DNA of 43,433 bases, taken from the NCBI GenBank assembly GCA_902768325.1, contig CACXKY010000010.1, positions 1 through 43,433 on the forward strand, read 5' to 3'. The position numbers and the translations under genes are program-made. Positions 8,086 through 16,408 of this stretch are shown piece after piece; position 1 is the stretch's first letter; every line of letters begins with the position of its first letter. Under the pieces are notes generated by a model. It was given only the letters and a program-made list of their open reading frames with translations. It did no database searches and was not told the DNA's origin. Origin of the DNA: Fibrobacter succinogenes. GTDB taxonomy: Bacteria > Fibrobacterota > Fibrobacteria > Fibrobacterales > Fibrobacteraceae.

Positions 8086-9102
8086 CTAGAGGTTCGCGTA
8101 GTGGAACATCGCGTCGATGCACTTCTTGGCGGCTACGCGGGTCGGCTCGTCGATCGTGACGTGTTCCGCCTTTTCGGGGTGGCGCAGCGTCTCGAGGATG
8201 TTCTCGAGGGAGTTAGACTTCATGTACTTGCACATGCTGCAGCTGCCGATGAATTCCATGTCCGGATGTTCGTAGTGCATGCGCGCGTTGAGGCCGCATT
8301 CCGTAAGGAGCAGGAACTTGGAGCCCTTCGGCTGTTCACCGATGTACTTGACCATCTGGCCCGTGCTGCCTACGTAGTCGCTCAGGAGGGCGACGCCGGG
8401 ATGGCATTCGGGATGGCTCACCACCTTGAGTCCCGGGTTCTGGCTTCTGAAGAAGTTGATGAGGTCCGAGTCGTAGGTCTCGTGGACGTAGCAGCAGCCG
8501 TCGTGCAAAATGAAGTCCTTCTTGACGCCGCGCTTTTCCATCTCGCTCTTGATGTTTTCGCCCATGAGCTTGTCCGGGACAAAGCAAATCTTGTCTGTCG
8601 GGAGGCTTTCGACAATCTTCATCACGTTGCCGCTGGTGACGCACACGTCGCAGGCGGCCTTGACGGCGGCAGTCGTATTGATGTAGCAGACGAACGTGTA
8701 GTCCGGATGCTGTTCGCGGAGCTTGCGCACCTGTTCGCCCGTGATGGAGTCGGCGAGGCTACATCCGGTAAGCGGTCCGGGAATCAAGACGTCCTTTTCG
8801 GGGTTCAGGATCTTGGCCGTTTCGCCCATAAAGCGCACTGCAGAGAAAAGGATTGTCTTCTGCGTGACCTTGGTGGCGTCTTCGCTCAGCTTGAAGCTGT
8901 CGCCGGTATAGTCGGCAACGCCCAGGACGATTTCGGGCGCAACATAGCTGTGCGCGAGAATGACGGTGTCCTGGTCCTTTTTGCGCTCGTTGATTTCGTT
9001 GATCAGCGGGAGCATCTGCTCCACCTTTTCCTTGGTGTATGTGCAGAGTACGGCTCCGGGGTGGATGGAGCTTAGGCGCTTGTAAAGTTCGTCAATTGTC
9101 AT
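8086..9102 (-). CDS. nadA: Quinolinate synthase
   Basis: A 338-residue cytoplasmic iron-sulfur enzyme. It condenses iminoaspartate with dihydroxyacetone phosphate to quinolinate in de novo NAD synthesis. Family motifs are present: VILAHSY near residue 48, PGPLTGCSLADS with Cys114, HDGCCYVHE with Cys204, and GSCSMCKYMKSN with Cys291. Cys114, Cys204 and Cys291 correspond to the three 4Fe-4S ligands known in the family; Cys288 is extra. The ATG at 9102 has no clear Shine-Dalgarno sequence. No nadB or nadC lies nearby, so the pathway genes are scattered. It is followed 9 nt later by an outer-membrane protein gene, which is probably only co-transcription. Confidence 0.96.
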   Translation of the reverse strand: MTIDELYKRLSSIHPGAVLCTYTKEKVEQMLPLINEINERKKDQDTVILAHSYVAPEIVLGVADYTGDSFKLSEDATKVTQKTILFSAVRFMGETAKILNPEKDVLIPGPLTGCSLADSITGEQVRKLREQHPDYTFVCYINTTAAVKAACDVCVTSGNVMKIVESLPTDKICFVPDKLMGENIKSEMEKRGVKKDFILHDGCCYVHETYDSDLINFFRSQNPGLKVVSHPECHPGVALLSDYVGSTGQMVKYIGEQPKGSKFLLLTECGLNARMHYEHPDMEFIGSCSMCKYMKSNSLENILETLRHPEKAEHVTIDEPTRVAAKKCIDAMFHYANL

Positions 9103-9144
9103 ACTGTAAAATTTAGATAATTCTACTGTTTGGAGTGCTTCTTA

Positions 9145-10428
9145 CTAGCGCTTACAGGCGCTTAAGGCCGCCCAGAACATATAGTAAAGACCATCTTCGT
9201 TATTAGTGTAGCTTGTTTTATTAATGCTCTCTGAATAGGAGCCTTTTATAGAGATAGATATTGAATCACTGTCGTCAATAAAGTACTGTAATTCTTCTTG
9301 CTGTTTGTTTTTGAAATGCCAGGTATTTATGTCGTCCATTAGCATTTCGTCGCACTGGTAAATCTTATCTGGATCATGGGGTATGCCAGAATGGGACGTT
9401 GCTTGTTCAGGATAATCCATAAGGCAGCGAATGGAAAAGGCAAATTCCTTGTTTTCATGCATCAATGAACCGACGTTGTCTTCACTTGCAAAACCGGTGG
9501 TGATGATGGATCCTTTTCCGATTTCAATGGATGTCCAAAAGACTGTATTGAAGTCAACAGGATTGGAATACCCCGCTCCGTATCGAGGTCCGTTAGGAAT
9601 TACGCTAAAACCGTACTTGTTGGTCCCTTTTGCGGTGTCTGCCCAAACCTCTGTTGACTTGAGATCGCGGGCTGCAGTGCTTTCGCCGCCAACAGCGTTG
9701 AAAAGGTCTTGCCATTCCCAGTAAGAGGGAAGGTGGAATCCTTCTGGGCAAATGCCGCGCGTTTGACCTCGTGGCTTGCATAAATTGCCGGTAAGGCAGT
9801 TCGTATCGGCCATCGTGATATCCCAGGTATACAGGTATCCACGTTGATCCTGGGTTTGGAATCCATTAGAGCTGTATCCGTACCATGAATTTGTTGTGCT
9901 GCTTGCTTCGAGATATTTGTATCCCAGGTTTTCGGCCATCCAGGTGTAATTGCCGATTTTGACGGTTGCGTAGTATTGATTGTCTCTGGAATCCATGAAA
10001 CAGCCATACTGAATGTCTGGGTTCAAGTATTTCCAGTTTTCTTTAAAGGTCGGGGCCTCGCTACAGGGATTAAATAGGCTGGAGGAAGAAACTGTTGCGG
10101 ACGAGGATTCTTCGGAAGAAGATTCACTGGAAGATGTAGACTGTGACGATGAAGAAGTTTTGGAAGATGAAGATTGTCCAGGATTCGTTGTTTCTGAACT
10201 GCTGCTAAATACAGAACTGCTGGATGTAGACTTCGCAGAACTGCTATTTGTTGTTGAGGATTCTTTGTGGGAACTTGATACAGCATCGTCTTTGAAAGAG
10301 CTGCTACTGGTTTCTTCTGCGGAAGAAACATCGGCAATCTGATCGTCCGGTGAAGAAGAAGAGTCGTCGCCGCAGCTACAAAGGAGGATTGCACTAGCCG
10401 TGTACAAAATACTCAAGATCTTTTTCAT
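9145..10428 (-). CDS. FISUMP-domain lipoprotein with long Ser-rich linker
   Basis: A 427-residue lipoprotein: hydrophobic signal with the lipobox Cys at about residue 19 (LLCSCGDD), then about 100 residues of Ser/Thr/Glu linker (many SSSS runs), then a FISUMP domain from about residue 140. Domain hallmarks are FMDSRDNQYYATVKIG, WMAENLGYKYL, GYLYTWD, RGICPEGFHLPSYWEW, an FWTS strand, and a final FSIRCLMD. The family (TIGR02145) is expanded in Fibrobacter; its function is not established. About 70 residues follow the domain, ending with a Cys near the C-terminus. The ATG at 10428 has AGAGGA 5 nt upstream and lies 22 nt after the phosphatase gene, so co-transcription is likely. Probably anchored in the envelope. 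Confidence 0.85.
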   Translation of the reverse strand: MKKILSILYTASAILLCSCGDDSSSSPDDQIADVSSAEETSSSSFKDDAVSSSHKESSTTNSSSAKSTSSSSVFSSSSETTNPGQSSSSKTSSSSQSTSSSESSSEESSSATVSSSSLFNPCSEAPTFKENWKYLNPDIQYGCFMDSRDNQYYATVKIGNYTWMAENLGYKYLEASSTTNSWYGYSSNGFQTQDQRGYLYTWDITMADTNCLTGNLCKPRGQTRGICPEGFHLPSYWEWQDLFNAVGGESTAARDLKSTEVWADTAKGTNKYGFSVIPNGPRYGAGYSNPVDFNTVFWTSIEIGKGSIITTGFASEDNVGSLMHENKEFAFSIRCLMDYPEQATSHSGIPHDPDKIYQCDEMLMDDINTWHFKNKQQEELQYFIDDSDSISISIKGSYSESINKTSYTNNEDGLYYMFWAALSACKR

Positions 10429-10450
10429 AAGGTCCTCTTTAGGAGAAAGT

Positions 10451-11278
10451 TTAATACCCGGCCCATTCGGCGCTGATGGAGGGGCTCGCCTTGCGGATGG
10501 TTTCTTCTTCGGCGGAATTATGCGCGGGGGCGATGTCGCCGCTTTCTATTCGGGACTTGATTTCGTCAAAGGTTTTTGGCGGGACGCTGTCGGGACTGTT
10601 GTCGCCTAGCACCTTGCATGGTGCCATTTCGGATTCTTTCGCCTTGTCCTTTACGGGCGTGTATTCGCGTGCGGCGGGAATCTCGTAGAAACGGTCTTCT
10701 TCGGGGCACCAGGCGGTAAGGCACTTGCCGTAGACGCAACCGGAATCAAGCCCGATGAAGCCGGGGATGTTCACGAATCCCTTCTTGGCCCAATGTCCGA
10801 ATACGACAGTCTTTGGCCATGTCACCTGTTTGTACCAGGGCTTGTCATTCCACTTGCGGATAGAAAGTAAAACTTCGGGACTCATGTCCTCGAGCCTTGT
10901 CTTGCCCGGTTCGAGCCCGGCGTGCACCAAAAGCGCGTGCGGAGTGTCGCGCCACAGCGGCCAGGTTTTTACGGTGTCGCGGATGGACTGCCACTGTTCC
11001 AGCGAGAGCGCCTTGAAACGTTTTTTCTGTTTTTCGTTCCAGTATTCTTCGGGAGTTTCCATCATGCGGATGAGGTGCTCCTCGTGATTCCCGCGGACGG
11101 TCAAGATGCCGAGTTCCTTTACAATCTGCATGGCCCGCCACATGTCGGGGCCCTTGTTGATGATGTCGCCGGTCTGGTAAAGCGTATCGCTGCCACGCAC
11201 AAAACCGAAGGCGTCGATAATGCGCTCAAGTTCGTCGGCACAGCCGTGGACGTCACCGATGTAAAGAGTCCTGGACAT
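10451..11278 (-). CDS. ApaH/PrpA-like metallophosphoesterase
   Basis: A 275-residue cytoplasmic protein of the calcineurin-like phosphoesterase family. The metal-binding motifs are in order: GDVHG at residues 8-12, GDIINKGPD near 37-45, GNHEEH near 60, then HAGLEPG and FGHW. This set matches bis(5'-nucleosyl)-tetraphosphatase (ApaH) and bacterial Ser/Thr phosphatases (PrpA type), which share the fold, so the substrate (Ap4A or phosphoprotein) is open. After about residue 205 there is a charged tail of roughly 70 residues that is not part of the catalytic core. The region upstream of the ATG carries tandem heptamers (11283-11336) where a ribosome site would be expected. It is followed 22 nt later by a FISUMP lipoprotein gene. 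Confidence 0.85.
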   Translation of the reverse strand: MSRTLYIGDVHGCADELERIIDAFGFVRGSDTLYQTGDIINKGPDMWRAMQIVKELGILTVRGNHEEHLIRMMETPEEYWNEKQKKRFKALSLEQWQSIRDTVKTWPLWRDTPHALLVHAGLEPGKTRLEDMSPEVLLSIRKWNDKPWYKQVTWPKTVVFGHWAKKGFVNIPGFIGLDSGCVYGKCLTAWCPEEDRFYEIPAAREYTPVKDKAKESEMAPCKVLGDNSPDSVPPKTFDEIKSRIESGDIAPAHNSAEEETIRKASPSISAEWAGY

Positions 11279-11282
11279 GATG

Positions 11283-11336
11283 GATGATTGATGATTGAGG
11301 ATTGAGGATTAAGGGTGTGGGGTGAGGGATGTGGGG
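11283..11336. repeat. Heptamer tandem-repeat block upstream of the phosphatase gene
   Basis: Positions 11283-11310 are four 7-nt units (GATGATT twice, GAGGATT twice). After a 5-nt gap, 11316-11336 are three more 7-nt units (TGTGGGG, TGAGGGA, TGTGGGG). The block starts 4 nt upstream of the phosphatase start codon (minus strand), inside the 89-nt gap to the rluB-like gene. Confidence 0.7.
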
Positions 11337-11367
11337 TTGTTCGTTGGTCGCCTCACACTTCACATTG

Positions 11368-12096
11368 TTATAGGTGTACCGCTTGGCGCAGCTTGTTCAT
11401 CTCGTCGGCGGTAAGTTCGCGGAAGTCTCCTGCAGGCAGGTCGCCCAGCTGGATCTTGCAATAGCTTACGCGCTTGAGGTCGCGAATCTCGTAGCCGATG
11501 GCGCGCATCATGCGGCGGATTTCGCGGTTCTTTCCTTCGATCAGGACGAGTTCGGCAAAACCGTTTTCCAGATAGACGTCGGTCGCGAAGGCGATTTCTT
11601 CTTGGGCGTCCGGATCTTCGGGGTCACGGATGTCCACGCCGTTCACGAGCTTCTGTGCCGCTGTCTCAGAAAGCGGGCGGGTCGTCCAGACGTAGTAACT
11701 ACGCGGGATTTCGTAACTCGGGTGGGTCAAGCGGTGCAGCAGTTCGCCGTCGTCGGTAAACAGCAACAGCCCGCGGCTCTGCAGGTCGAGCCTGCCGACG
11801 TACTTGAATCCCTGATAGCCGGGAGGAAGGTAGTCGTAGACGGTGCGGCGCCCTTGCGGGTCGTCTTTTGTGCAGACGCAGCCAGCTGGCTTGTGGAAAA
11901 GGATGACCTTCGTCTTCTTGGGGAGCTTGGCGACCTTCCCGTTGACCGTCACGCAGTCTTTTTCTTCGTCGACCTGGTGACCGAGATCCGAGATGGTTTC
12001 CCCGTTGACTTGGACTTGCCCGTTGCGGACGAGCTCGTCAGCGGCGCGCCTGCTGGCGATGCCGCTGAGGGATATATACTTGTTGATGCGCATCAT
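11368..12096 (-). CDS. rluB: Ribosomal large/small subunit pseudouridine synthase (RluB/RsuA family)
   Basis: A 242-residue RNA-modifying enzyme. An S4 RNA-binding domain (residues 1-60, RINKYISLSGIASRRAADEL) precedes the catalytic domain with GRLDLQSRGLLLFTDDG; Asp104 is the catalytic nucleophile. Later motifs NREIRRMMRAIGYEI and LKRVSYCKI are typical. The length fits RluB/RsuA/RluE; RluB (23S rRNA) is the likeliest member but the subfamily is not certain. The start overlaps the stop of the sigma-54 activator gene by 4 nt (ATG at 12096 or 12093), implying translational coupling to a signalling unit, an unusual partnership. No terminator is visible after it. Confidence 0.9.
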   Translation of the reverse strand: MMRINKYISLSGIASRRAADELVRNGQVQVNGETISDLGHQVDEEKDCVTVNGKVAKLPKKTKVILFHKPAGCVCTKDDPQGRRTVYDYLPPGYQGFKYVGRLDLQSRGLLLFTDDGELLHRLTHPSYEIPRSYYVWTTRPLSETAAQKLVNGVDIRDPEDPDAQEEIAFATDVYLENGFAELVLIEGKNREIRRMMRAIGYEIRDLKRVSYCKIQLGDLPAGDFRELTADEMNKLRQAVHL

Positions 12097-13559
12097 GTTT
12101 CTTCGCCTTCCATCTGGATTTTCAGCTCTTTCAGCTTGCGCCAGAGGGTCGCGCGGCTAATGCCCAGCCTCTTGCAGACTTCGGTGCGGTTGCCTTCGCA
12201 AACGCTCAGGGCATGCAATATGTGGCGGCGTTCCATTTCTTCGAGAGAAATGATTTCATCGCTTTGTTCGCTCGCGGCCGGAGCCGTCGAGGCAGACTGC
12301 TTTACGGCATGTTCTATCGGAATCTCGGTCCCGATTGATTTGACTTCGACCGTTTCGCTCTGCGTGTCGCCCTTCATGTGCGGAATGGCGAACTGCTTTT
12401 CGCGTGCTTCGGCTTGGACGTCTTCCGGAAGGTTCTCCAGGCGGATAATCCCGTCGTCCGAAAGGACAATGGCGTGTTCCACGATGTTTTCGAGTTCGCG
12501 GATGTTGCCCGGATACGGATAGCGCGTCAACGCATACTGCGCCGCAGGTTCGAGGTCCAGGATGTCCTTGCCGTGGGCTTCCTTGTACTTGAGTATGAAA
12601 TAACGGATGAGCGTCGGGATGACGGGCTTGCGTTCACGGAGCGGCGGCAATTGCAGGTGGAACGTGTTCAAGCGGTAGTAGAGGTCTTCGCGGAACGTTC
12701 CTGCATGCATGGCCTGCTGCAGGTCGCGGTTGGTCGCCGCGATGATGCGGACGTCCAGGTAGCGCGCCTCGGTTTCGCCAACGCGGCGGATTTCGTGGTT
12801 CTGCAAAAAGCGCAAGAGTTTCACCTGGGTGGCGGCCGAGAGCTCGCCGACTTCGTCCAGGAACAGCGTACCGCCGTTCGCGGCCTCGAACAGCCCCTTC
12901 TTGTCGCTCGTGGAACCGGTGTACGATCCCTTCTTGGCACCGAAAAGTTCGCTTTCGACGAGGTTTTCCGGGATGGCCCCGCAGTTGACCGCGATGAACG
13001 GTTCCGCGGCGCGCTTGCTGTAGCGGTGCACTACGTTTGCGAGGAATTCCTTGCCGGAACCGGATTCGCCCGTAATGAGGACGGTACTGGTCGTCGGGGC
13101 GATCTTGTAAACCGTCTTCAGAATCTTGCGCATCTCGGGAGTGTCGCCCAACAGGCTGTCGAGCACCTGCGATTCCATCAGCTGGTGCGTGTTCTTGGTC
13201 TGCTGCTGCGACTGGATTTTCTGGGCGGTGCTTTCGAGTTGGTCTATAGAGACCGGCTTCATCAAGAAGCTGTTCGCACCGCGGTTGATGGCGCTCGTGG
13301 CGCCCGGCCAATTCTTGTTATCACAGAGGACAAAAATCTCGATACCCGGATTCTTTTCCTTGAGGTAGCTCACCATGTCCATGTTTTCAAGCGTCAAGAA
13401 CGGCACCTCGATAAAGGCTAGGCTTATCGATTCGTTCTTGACGAGGGGCATGAGGGCTTCCCTGTCATAACACACCAACAGCTCCGAGTCCGCCAGGGAC
13501 CAGGATTGCTGGATGTCGCTGATAAAGGTTTTATCCAAATCGGCGATCAGGATTTTCAT
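12093..13559 (-). CDS. Sigma-54-dependent transcriptional activator with degenerate receiver domain
   Basis: A 488-residue NtrC-type protein. Residues 1-120 form a receiver fold (MKILIADLD, ending in FLMKPVS with the conserved Lys). The phosphoacceptor Asp is absent: aligning AFIEVP with the usual LDIxMP puts Phe49 there. The central AAA+ domain has Walker A GESGSGKE near residue 163, a loop 1 GSYTGS (usual GAFTGA) near 211, Walker B GGTLFLDEVGEL, and the RYPYPGNIRELEN motif. The C-terminus is a Fis-type helix-turn-helix (EVCKRLGISRATLWRKLKE). It should activate sigma-54 promoters, but probably not by ordinary receiver phosphorylation. It is 10 nt downstream of a single-domain response regulator and a histidine kinase, and overlaps rluB by 4 nt. 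Confidence 0.92.
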   Translation of the reverse strand: MKILIADLDKTFISDIQQSWSLADSELLVCYDREALMPLVKNESISLAFIEVPFLTLENMDMVSYLKEKNPGIEIFVLCDNKNWPGATSAINRGANSFLMKPVSIDQLESTAQKIQSQQQTKNTHQLMESQVLDSLLGDTPEMRKILKTVYKIAPTTSTVLITGESGSGKEFLANVVHRYSKRAAEPFIAVNCGAIPENLVESELFGAKKGSYTGSTSDKKGLFEAANGGTLFLDEVGELSAATQVKLLRFLQNHEIRRVGETEARYLDVRIIAATNRDLQQAMHAGTFREDLYYRLNTFHLQLPPLRERKPVIPTLIRYFILKYKEAHGKDILDLEPAAQYALTRYPYPGNIRELENIVEHAIVLSDDGIIRLENLPEDVQAEAREKQFAIPHMKGDTQSETVEVKSIGTEIPIEHAVKQSASTAPAASEQSDEIISLEEMERRHILHALSVCEGNRTEVCKRLGISRATLWRKLKELKIQMEGEET

Positions 13560-13569
13560 AAGGGGCCCG

Positions 13570-13944
13570 TTAATTGAGGCTTTGGATAATTTCCTCGACC
13601 TTGGCCCTCAGTGCCTGCAGGTCAACGGGTTTGTTGAACGTGGCGGCAACGTCAAAGTGCTGGGCCGTGACCAGGTAGTCGTCCGCAGCCGTACGTCCAC
13701 CACCGCTCACCGCGATAGTACGATTGCTCATACCCATACGGCGGAGGTCCAAAATTACTTCATAACCATCGACATCGGGCATGATGATATCGGTGATGAT
13801 AACATCGTACTTCTTGTTCTGGTAAAGGGCTTTAGCTTCTTTGCCATTCGTGGCCGTTTCTACGTCATAGCCCTTGATTTCCATGGCGGACTTCAACATC
13901 AGGTTGAATTGTTCGTCATCATCAATGATAAGAATCGTGGCCAT
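13570..13944 (-). CDS. Single-domain response regulator (CheY-like)
   Basis: A 124-residue stand-alone receiver domain with a complete active site: acidic pair Asp8-Asp9 (with Asp10), phosphoacceptor Asp52 in VIITDIIMPDVDGYE, a Ser in the AVSGGG segment, and the Lys of FNKPVDLQAL. It has no output domain, so it likely passes phosphate on or acts by binding a partner. It lies 2 nt after the stop of the histidine kinase and 10 nt before the sigma-54 activator, whose receiver lacks its Asp. This suggests the kinase phosphorylates this protein, which may then work on or with the activator. The ATG at 13944 overlaps no other gene. Confidence 0.95.
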   Translation of the reverse strand: MATILIIDDDEQFNLMLKSAMEIKGYDVETATNGKEAKALYQNKKYDVIITDIIMPDVDGYEVILDLRRMGMSNRTIAVSGGGRTAADDYLVTAQHFDVAATFNKPVDLQALRAKVEEIIQSLN

Positions 13945-13946
13945 GC

Positions 13947-16310
13947 TTACTCCTTGTTGTTCGCTTTATCTTCGTACAGATTCCAATATAGATTAAATGT
14001 GGTGCCTTCGCCAACAGTAGTTTGTATGGTGAAATAGGCATTTCCCTCTTTTAGCAGGCGAACGGCACTCGAAAGACCCAATCCGAGGCCTTCTCCGGGG
14101 GCCTTGGTCGTGAAAAATGGGGCAAAAATACGTTCCAGGGTCCCGGAGTCGATCCCGGTGCCCGTATCGGCGATGGATATCTTCACGTACGTCCCGGGCG
14201 GTATTGGAGGGGCGTAGGGGGACAAAATCTGGTGGTCCAGGACTTCCTGCTGGACGTCGAAGCTCAGCGTTCCGCCCTTGTCCTTCATCGCGTAGATGGC
14301 GTTGTTTGCGAGGTTACTCAAGATGCGTTCCAGCGAAGGAACCTGGGCCTTGATTTCGACGGTTTCGTTCATCTTCGCCGAGACGACCTGGATGTTTGGC
14401 GGCAAGGTGAGAATTACTTTGTCTATAACGCTGCGTACGATGGTCGCCGGCGGGAAGACGGTGCTCGGAATCTTGCTTTCTGTTTTGCCGCGGACGGTAT
14501 CGAGCAGCACGTTCAGCGACTGCTTGCCTCGCTGGGCTGCGGTAGTCGCTTCGCTCACAAAGCTCGACGCCTTGGCGAGGCTCTTCTGCACCTTTTCGTC
14601 GGGGATGGTGGGCGTTACAGAATTGAGCAGTTCCTGCGCCAGCTGGCAGAAGCCAATCTGCGAACCTAGCAGGTTGTTGTAGTCGTGGGCGAATGCGCCG
14701 CAGGCCGTTCCCAGGTCTTCCAGACGCGAGTGGATAATCTTTTGCTCGCGCAGCATGTTCCTTTCGCGTTCGAGGCGCTTTTCTTCGCTCATGTCGATCT
14801 TCAGACCGATGACCTTGTAGGGAGGCCTATTGACGATAATCGGGATGAAGTGGTTCTGGTAGACGAAAATCTGCTTGTCGTTCTTGATATTGATGCTTGC
14901 TTCTTCTTCGGAAATCTCGTTGTGGTCGGCATCCTCGAAGGTCGTGAAAATCTTGCTGCGGCCGTCTTCGCGCGCTTCGATTTCTTCGGCCTTGATGGTG
15001 TCCGGAGCGTCGGTCGTCTTGTTGAGGTTCCCGCGCATGGTGATGTCTTTCAGGTTCTGCGTCAGGTAGACTCCGTTTTCGTTCTTGGACCAGAACTGGA
15101 AGGGCAGCGCGTTGATCAAGGTGGCGTTGATGTTTTCGGTTTCTTTCGACCGCTTTTCCGAAATATCGAGGCGTTCCTGGTAGCGGATGAGGTCTTGCTT
15201 GTATTCCGTGAACTGGCGGTTGAGGGTCTTGATCCTCTGCTGGTAGAACAGCAGGTTCGTCTGGTCGCTGAGCAACAAGACGTTGATGGATGTCGTAAGC
15301 GACTGCTTCAGCGTGAAGATGCCGATGTTGAAGGTGTGCAACTCGTTCTTGATTTTCACCTTCACGTTTGTGTAGGTTGCTTCTTGCTGTGTATCGATTT
15401 CGGGGAGCAATTGCTGGATGTTGATGTTGGCGATGTCGGATTCGCTCATCTGGAGGATCTGCTGCGATGCGGGGTTCGCGAACACGATGTGCCCCTTGGA
15501 ATCGTAGTAGATGACGCAGTCACCCATATGCAAGACAAATCCGTTGAGGAACCACCACGAACTCTTGTTCTTGAACGAGACCGAAGTGAAGTATTGGCCG
15601 CACAGGATGGCGATAAAAATCGTGCAGTACTGGAACCACTGTAAGAACGAAACGTGGTCGTTAGTGTGCTGGAAACTGTAGGTGAGCGGTACGACGAAGT
15701 CGAGTAGCATCGGGAAGAAAACCGCGAAGGCGAACGTCGTGAGCATGTAGGCGTTAATCTGGATCAACGTCTGGTCGCTAGTCTGCAAACTGCGCTTCAG
15801 CATCATGTAGAACGTCATGAAGAGTTCGGGAATGACGAACACGAGGAACAGGATGCCGTAAGCGGTGTAGGACGGATGCTGGTCGAGGCCAAGGAACGGC
15901 CAACCGAAAATCCGGTTCATCGTTTCGGGATACAGGCAGAACAGGAAGGTCAGTAAGATAACGCTGAATTCGCTCAGGATATGTTTCAGCCTCCACAGGG
16001 GAGTCTTCCGTATGGTAAAGCTGATTTCGGCAACATGACGGGTGGCATCGCCGGCCTGGACCCAGGCCATGGCCTGGATACCGAATAGAATGCGTGCGGG
16101 AATGCTGCAGGAATTGCTGAACAGGAGGTTCGCTACGATGTGGGCAGAATTCCATAGCGCGAGCGTGATGATAAAGTGCTGAAGCGGCTTCGGCAACTGC
16201 TTGACGCGGGTTTTCTGGCCGATAGTGAGCGGGAAGGTTATGACAAGAAGGAATCCTACGATAGATAGGATGGTGTCAATGGGGGAACTGGAAAAGAGAA
16301 CTTCTTGCAT
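13947..16310 (-). CDS. Membrane sensor histidine kinase with PAS domains
   Basis: A 787-residue kinase counted from the ATG at 16310. A GTG 24 codons upstream would translate through the terminator hairpin (16341-16375), so it is rejected. Residues 1-260 hold about seven hydrophobic helices (integral inner membrane). A PAS-like domain follows ([19 protein letters not shown]), then a coiled coil (residues about 375-415) and a second PAS-type region. The dimerisation helix has [16 protein letters not shown] with the phosphorylated His542. The ATPase has LANNAIYAM (N box), IADTGTGID (G1), APFFTTK (F) and [10 protein letters not shown] (G2). No receiver is fused; the regulator is the next gene, 2 nt downstream. 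The signal sensed is unknown. Confidence 0.93.
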   Translation of the reverse strand: MQEVLFSSSPIDTILSIVGFLLVITFPLTIGQKTRVKQLPKPLQHFIITLALWNSAHIVANLLFSNSCSIPARILFGIQAMAWVQAGDATRHVAEISFTIRKTPLWRLKHILSEFSVILLTFLFCLYPETMNRIFGWPFLGLDQHPSYTAYGILFLVFVIPELFMTFYMMLKRSLQTSDQTLIQINAYMLTTFAFAVFFPMLLDFVVPLTYSFQHTNDHVSFLQWFQYCTIFIAILCGQYFTSVSFKNKSSWWFLNGFVLHMGDCVIYYDSKGHIVFANPASQQILQMSESDIANINIQQLLPEIDTQQEATYTNVKVKIKNELHTFNIGIFTLKQSLTTSINVLLLSDQTNLLFYQQRIKTLNRQFTEYKQDLIRYQERLDISEKRSKETENINATLINALPFQFWSKNENGVYLTQNLKDITMRGNLNKTTDAPDTIKAEEIEAREDGRSKIFTTFEDADHNEISEEEASINIKNDKQIFVYQNHFIPIIVNRPPYKVIGLKIDMSEEKRLERERNMLREQKIIHSRLEDLGTACGAFAHDYNNLLGSQIGFCQLAQELLNSVTPTIPDEKVQKSLAKASSFVSEATTAAQRGKQSLNVLLDTVRGKTESKIPSTVFPPATIVRSVIDKVILTLPPNIQVVSAKMNETVEIKAQVPSLERILSNLANNAIYAMKDKGGTLSFDVQQEVLDHQILSPYAPPIPPGTYVKISIADTGTGIDSGTLERIFAPFFTTKAPGEGLGLGLSSAVRLLKEGNAYFTIQTTVGEGTTFNLYWNLYEDKANNKE

Positions 16311-16340
16311 ACCTAAAAAGAAACATATAAAAAAAATTGA

Positions 16341-16375
16341 GAAAAAAAAAGAAAACGCGAAAAGCTCGCGTTTTC
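16341..16375 (-). terminator. Rho-independent terminator of the GH9 cellulase gene
   Basis: On the minus strand a perfect 10-bp stem (GAAAACGCGA with TCGCGTTTTC, loop GCTTT) is followed by nine Ts. It starts 33 nt after the cellulase stop codon and lies just before the kinase start at 16310, so the two are separate transcription units. Confidence 0.9.
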
Positions 16376-16408
16376 TTGACACTTAAAAGCGTTTTCGGCC
16401 GTCTAAAA

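Noticed and set aside
8077..9075. Plus-strand open frame opposite nadA
   Set aside because: Mirror of the nadA reading frame; nadA has its three Fe-S cysteines and is clearly the gene.
9103..9144. Search for a terminator between FISUMP gene and nadA
   Set aside because: No stem with T-run was found; the gap is too short to say more.
14685..15644. Plus-strand open frame of 319 codons
   Set aside because: Antisense to the histidine kinase; no features of a protein of its own.
16311..16382. Upstream GTG extension of the histidine kinase
   Set aside because: It would translate across the stem and T-run of the cellulase terminator, and the downstream ATG at 16310 gives a normal membrane start.
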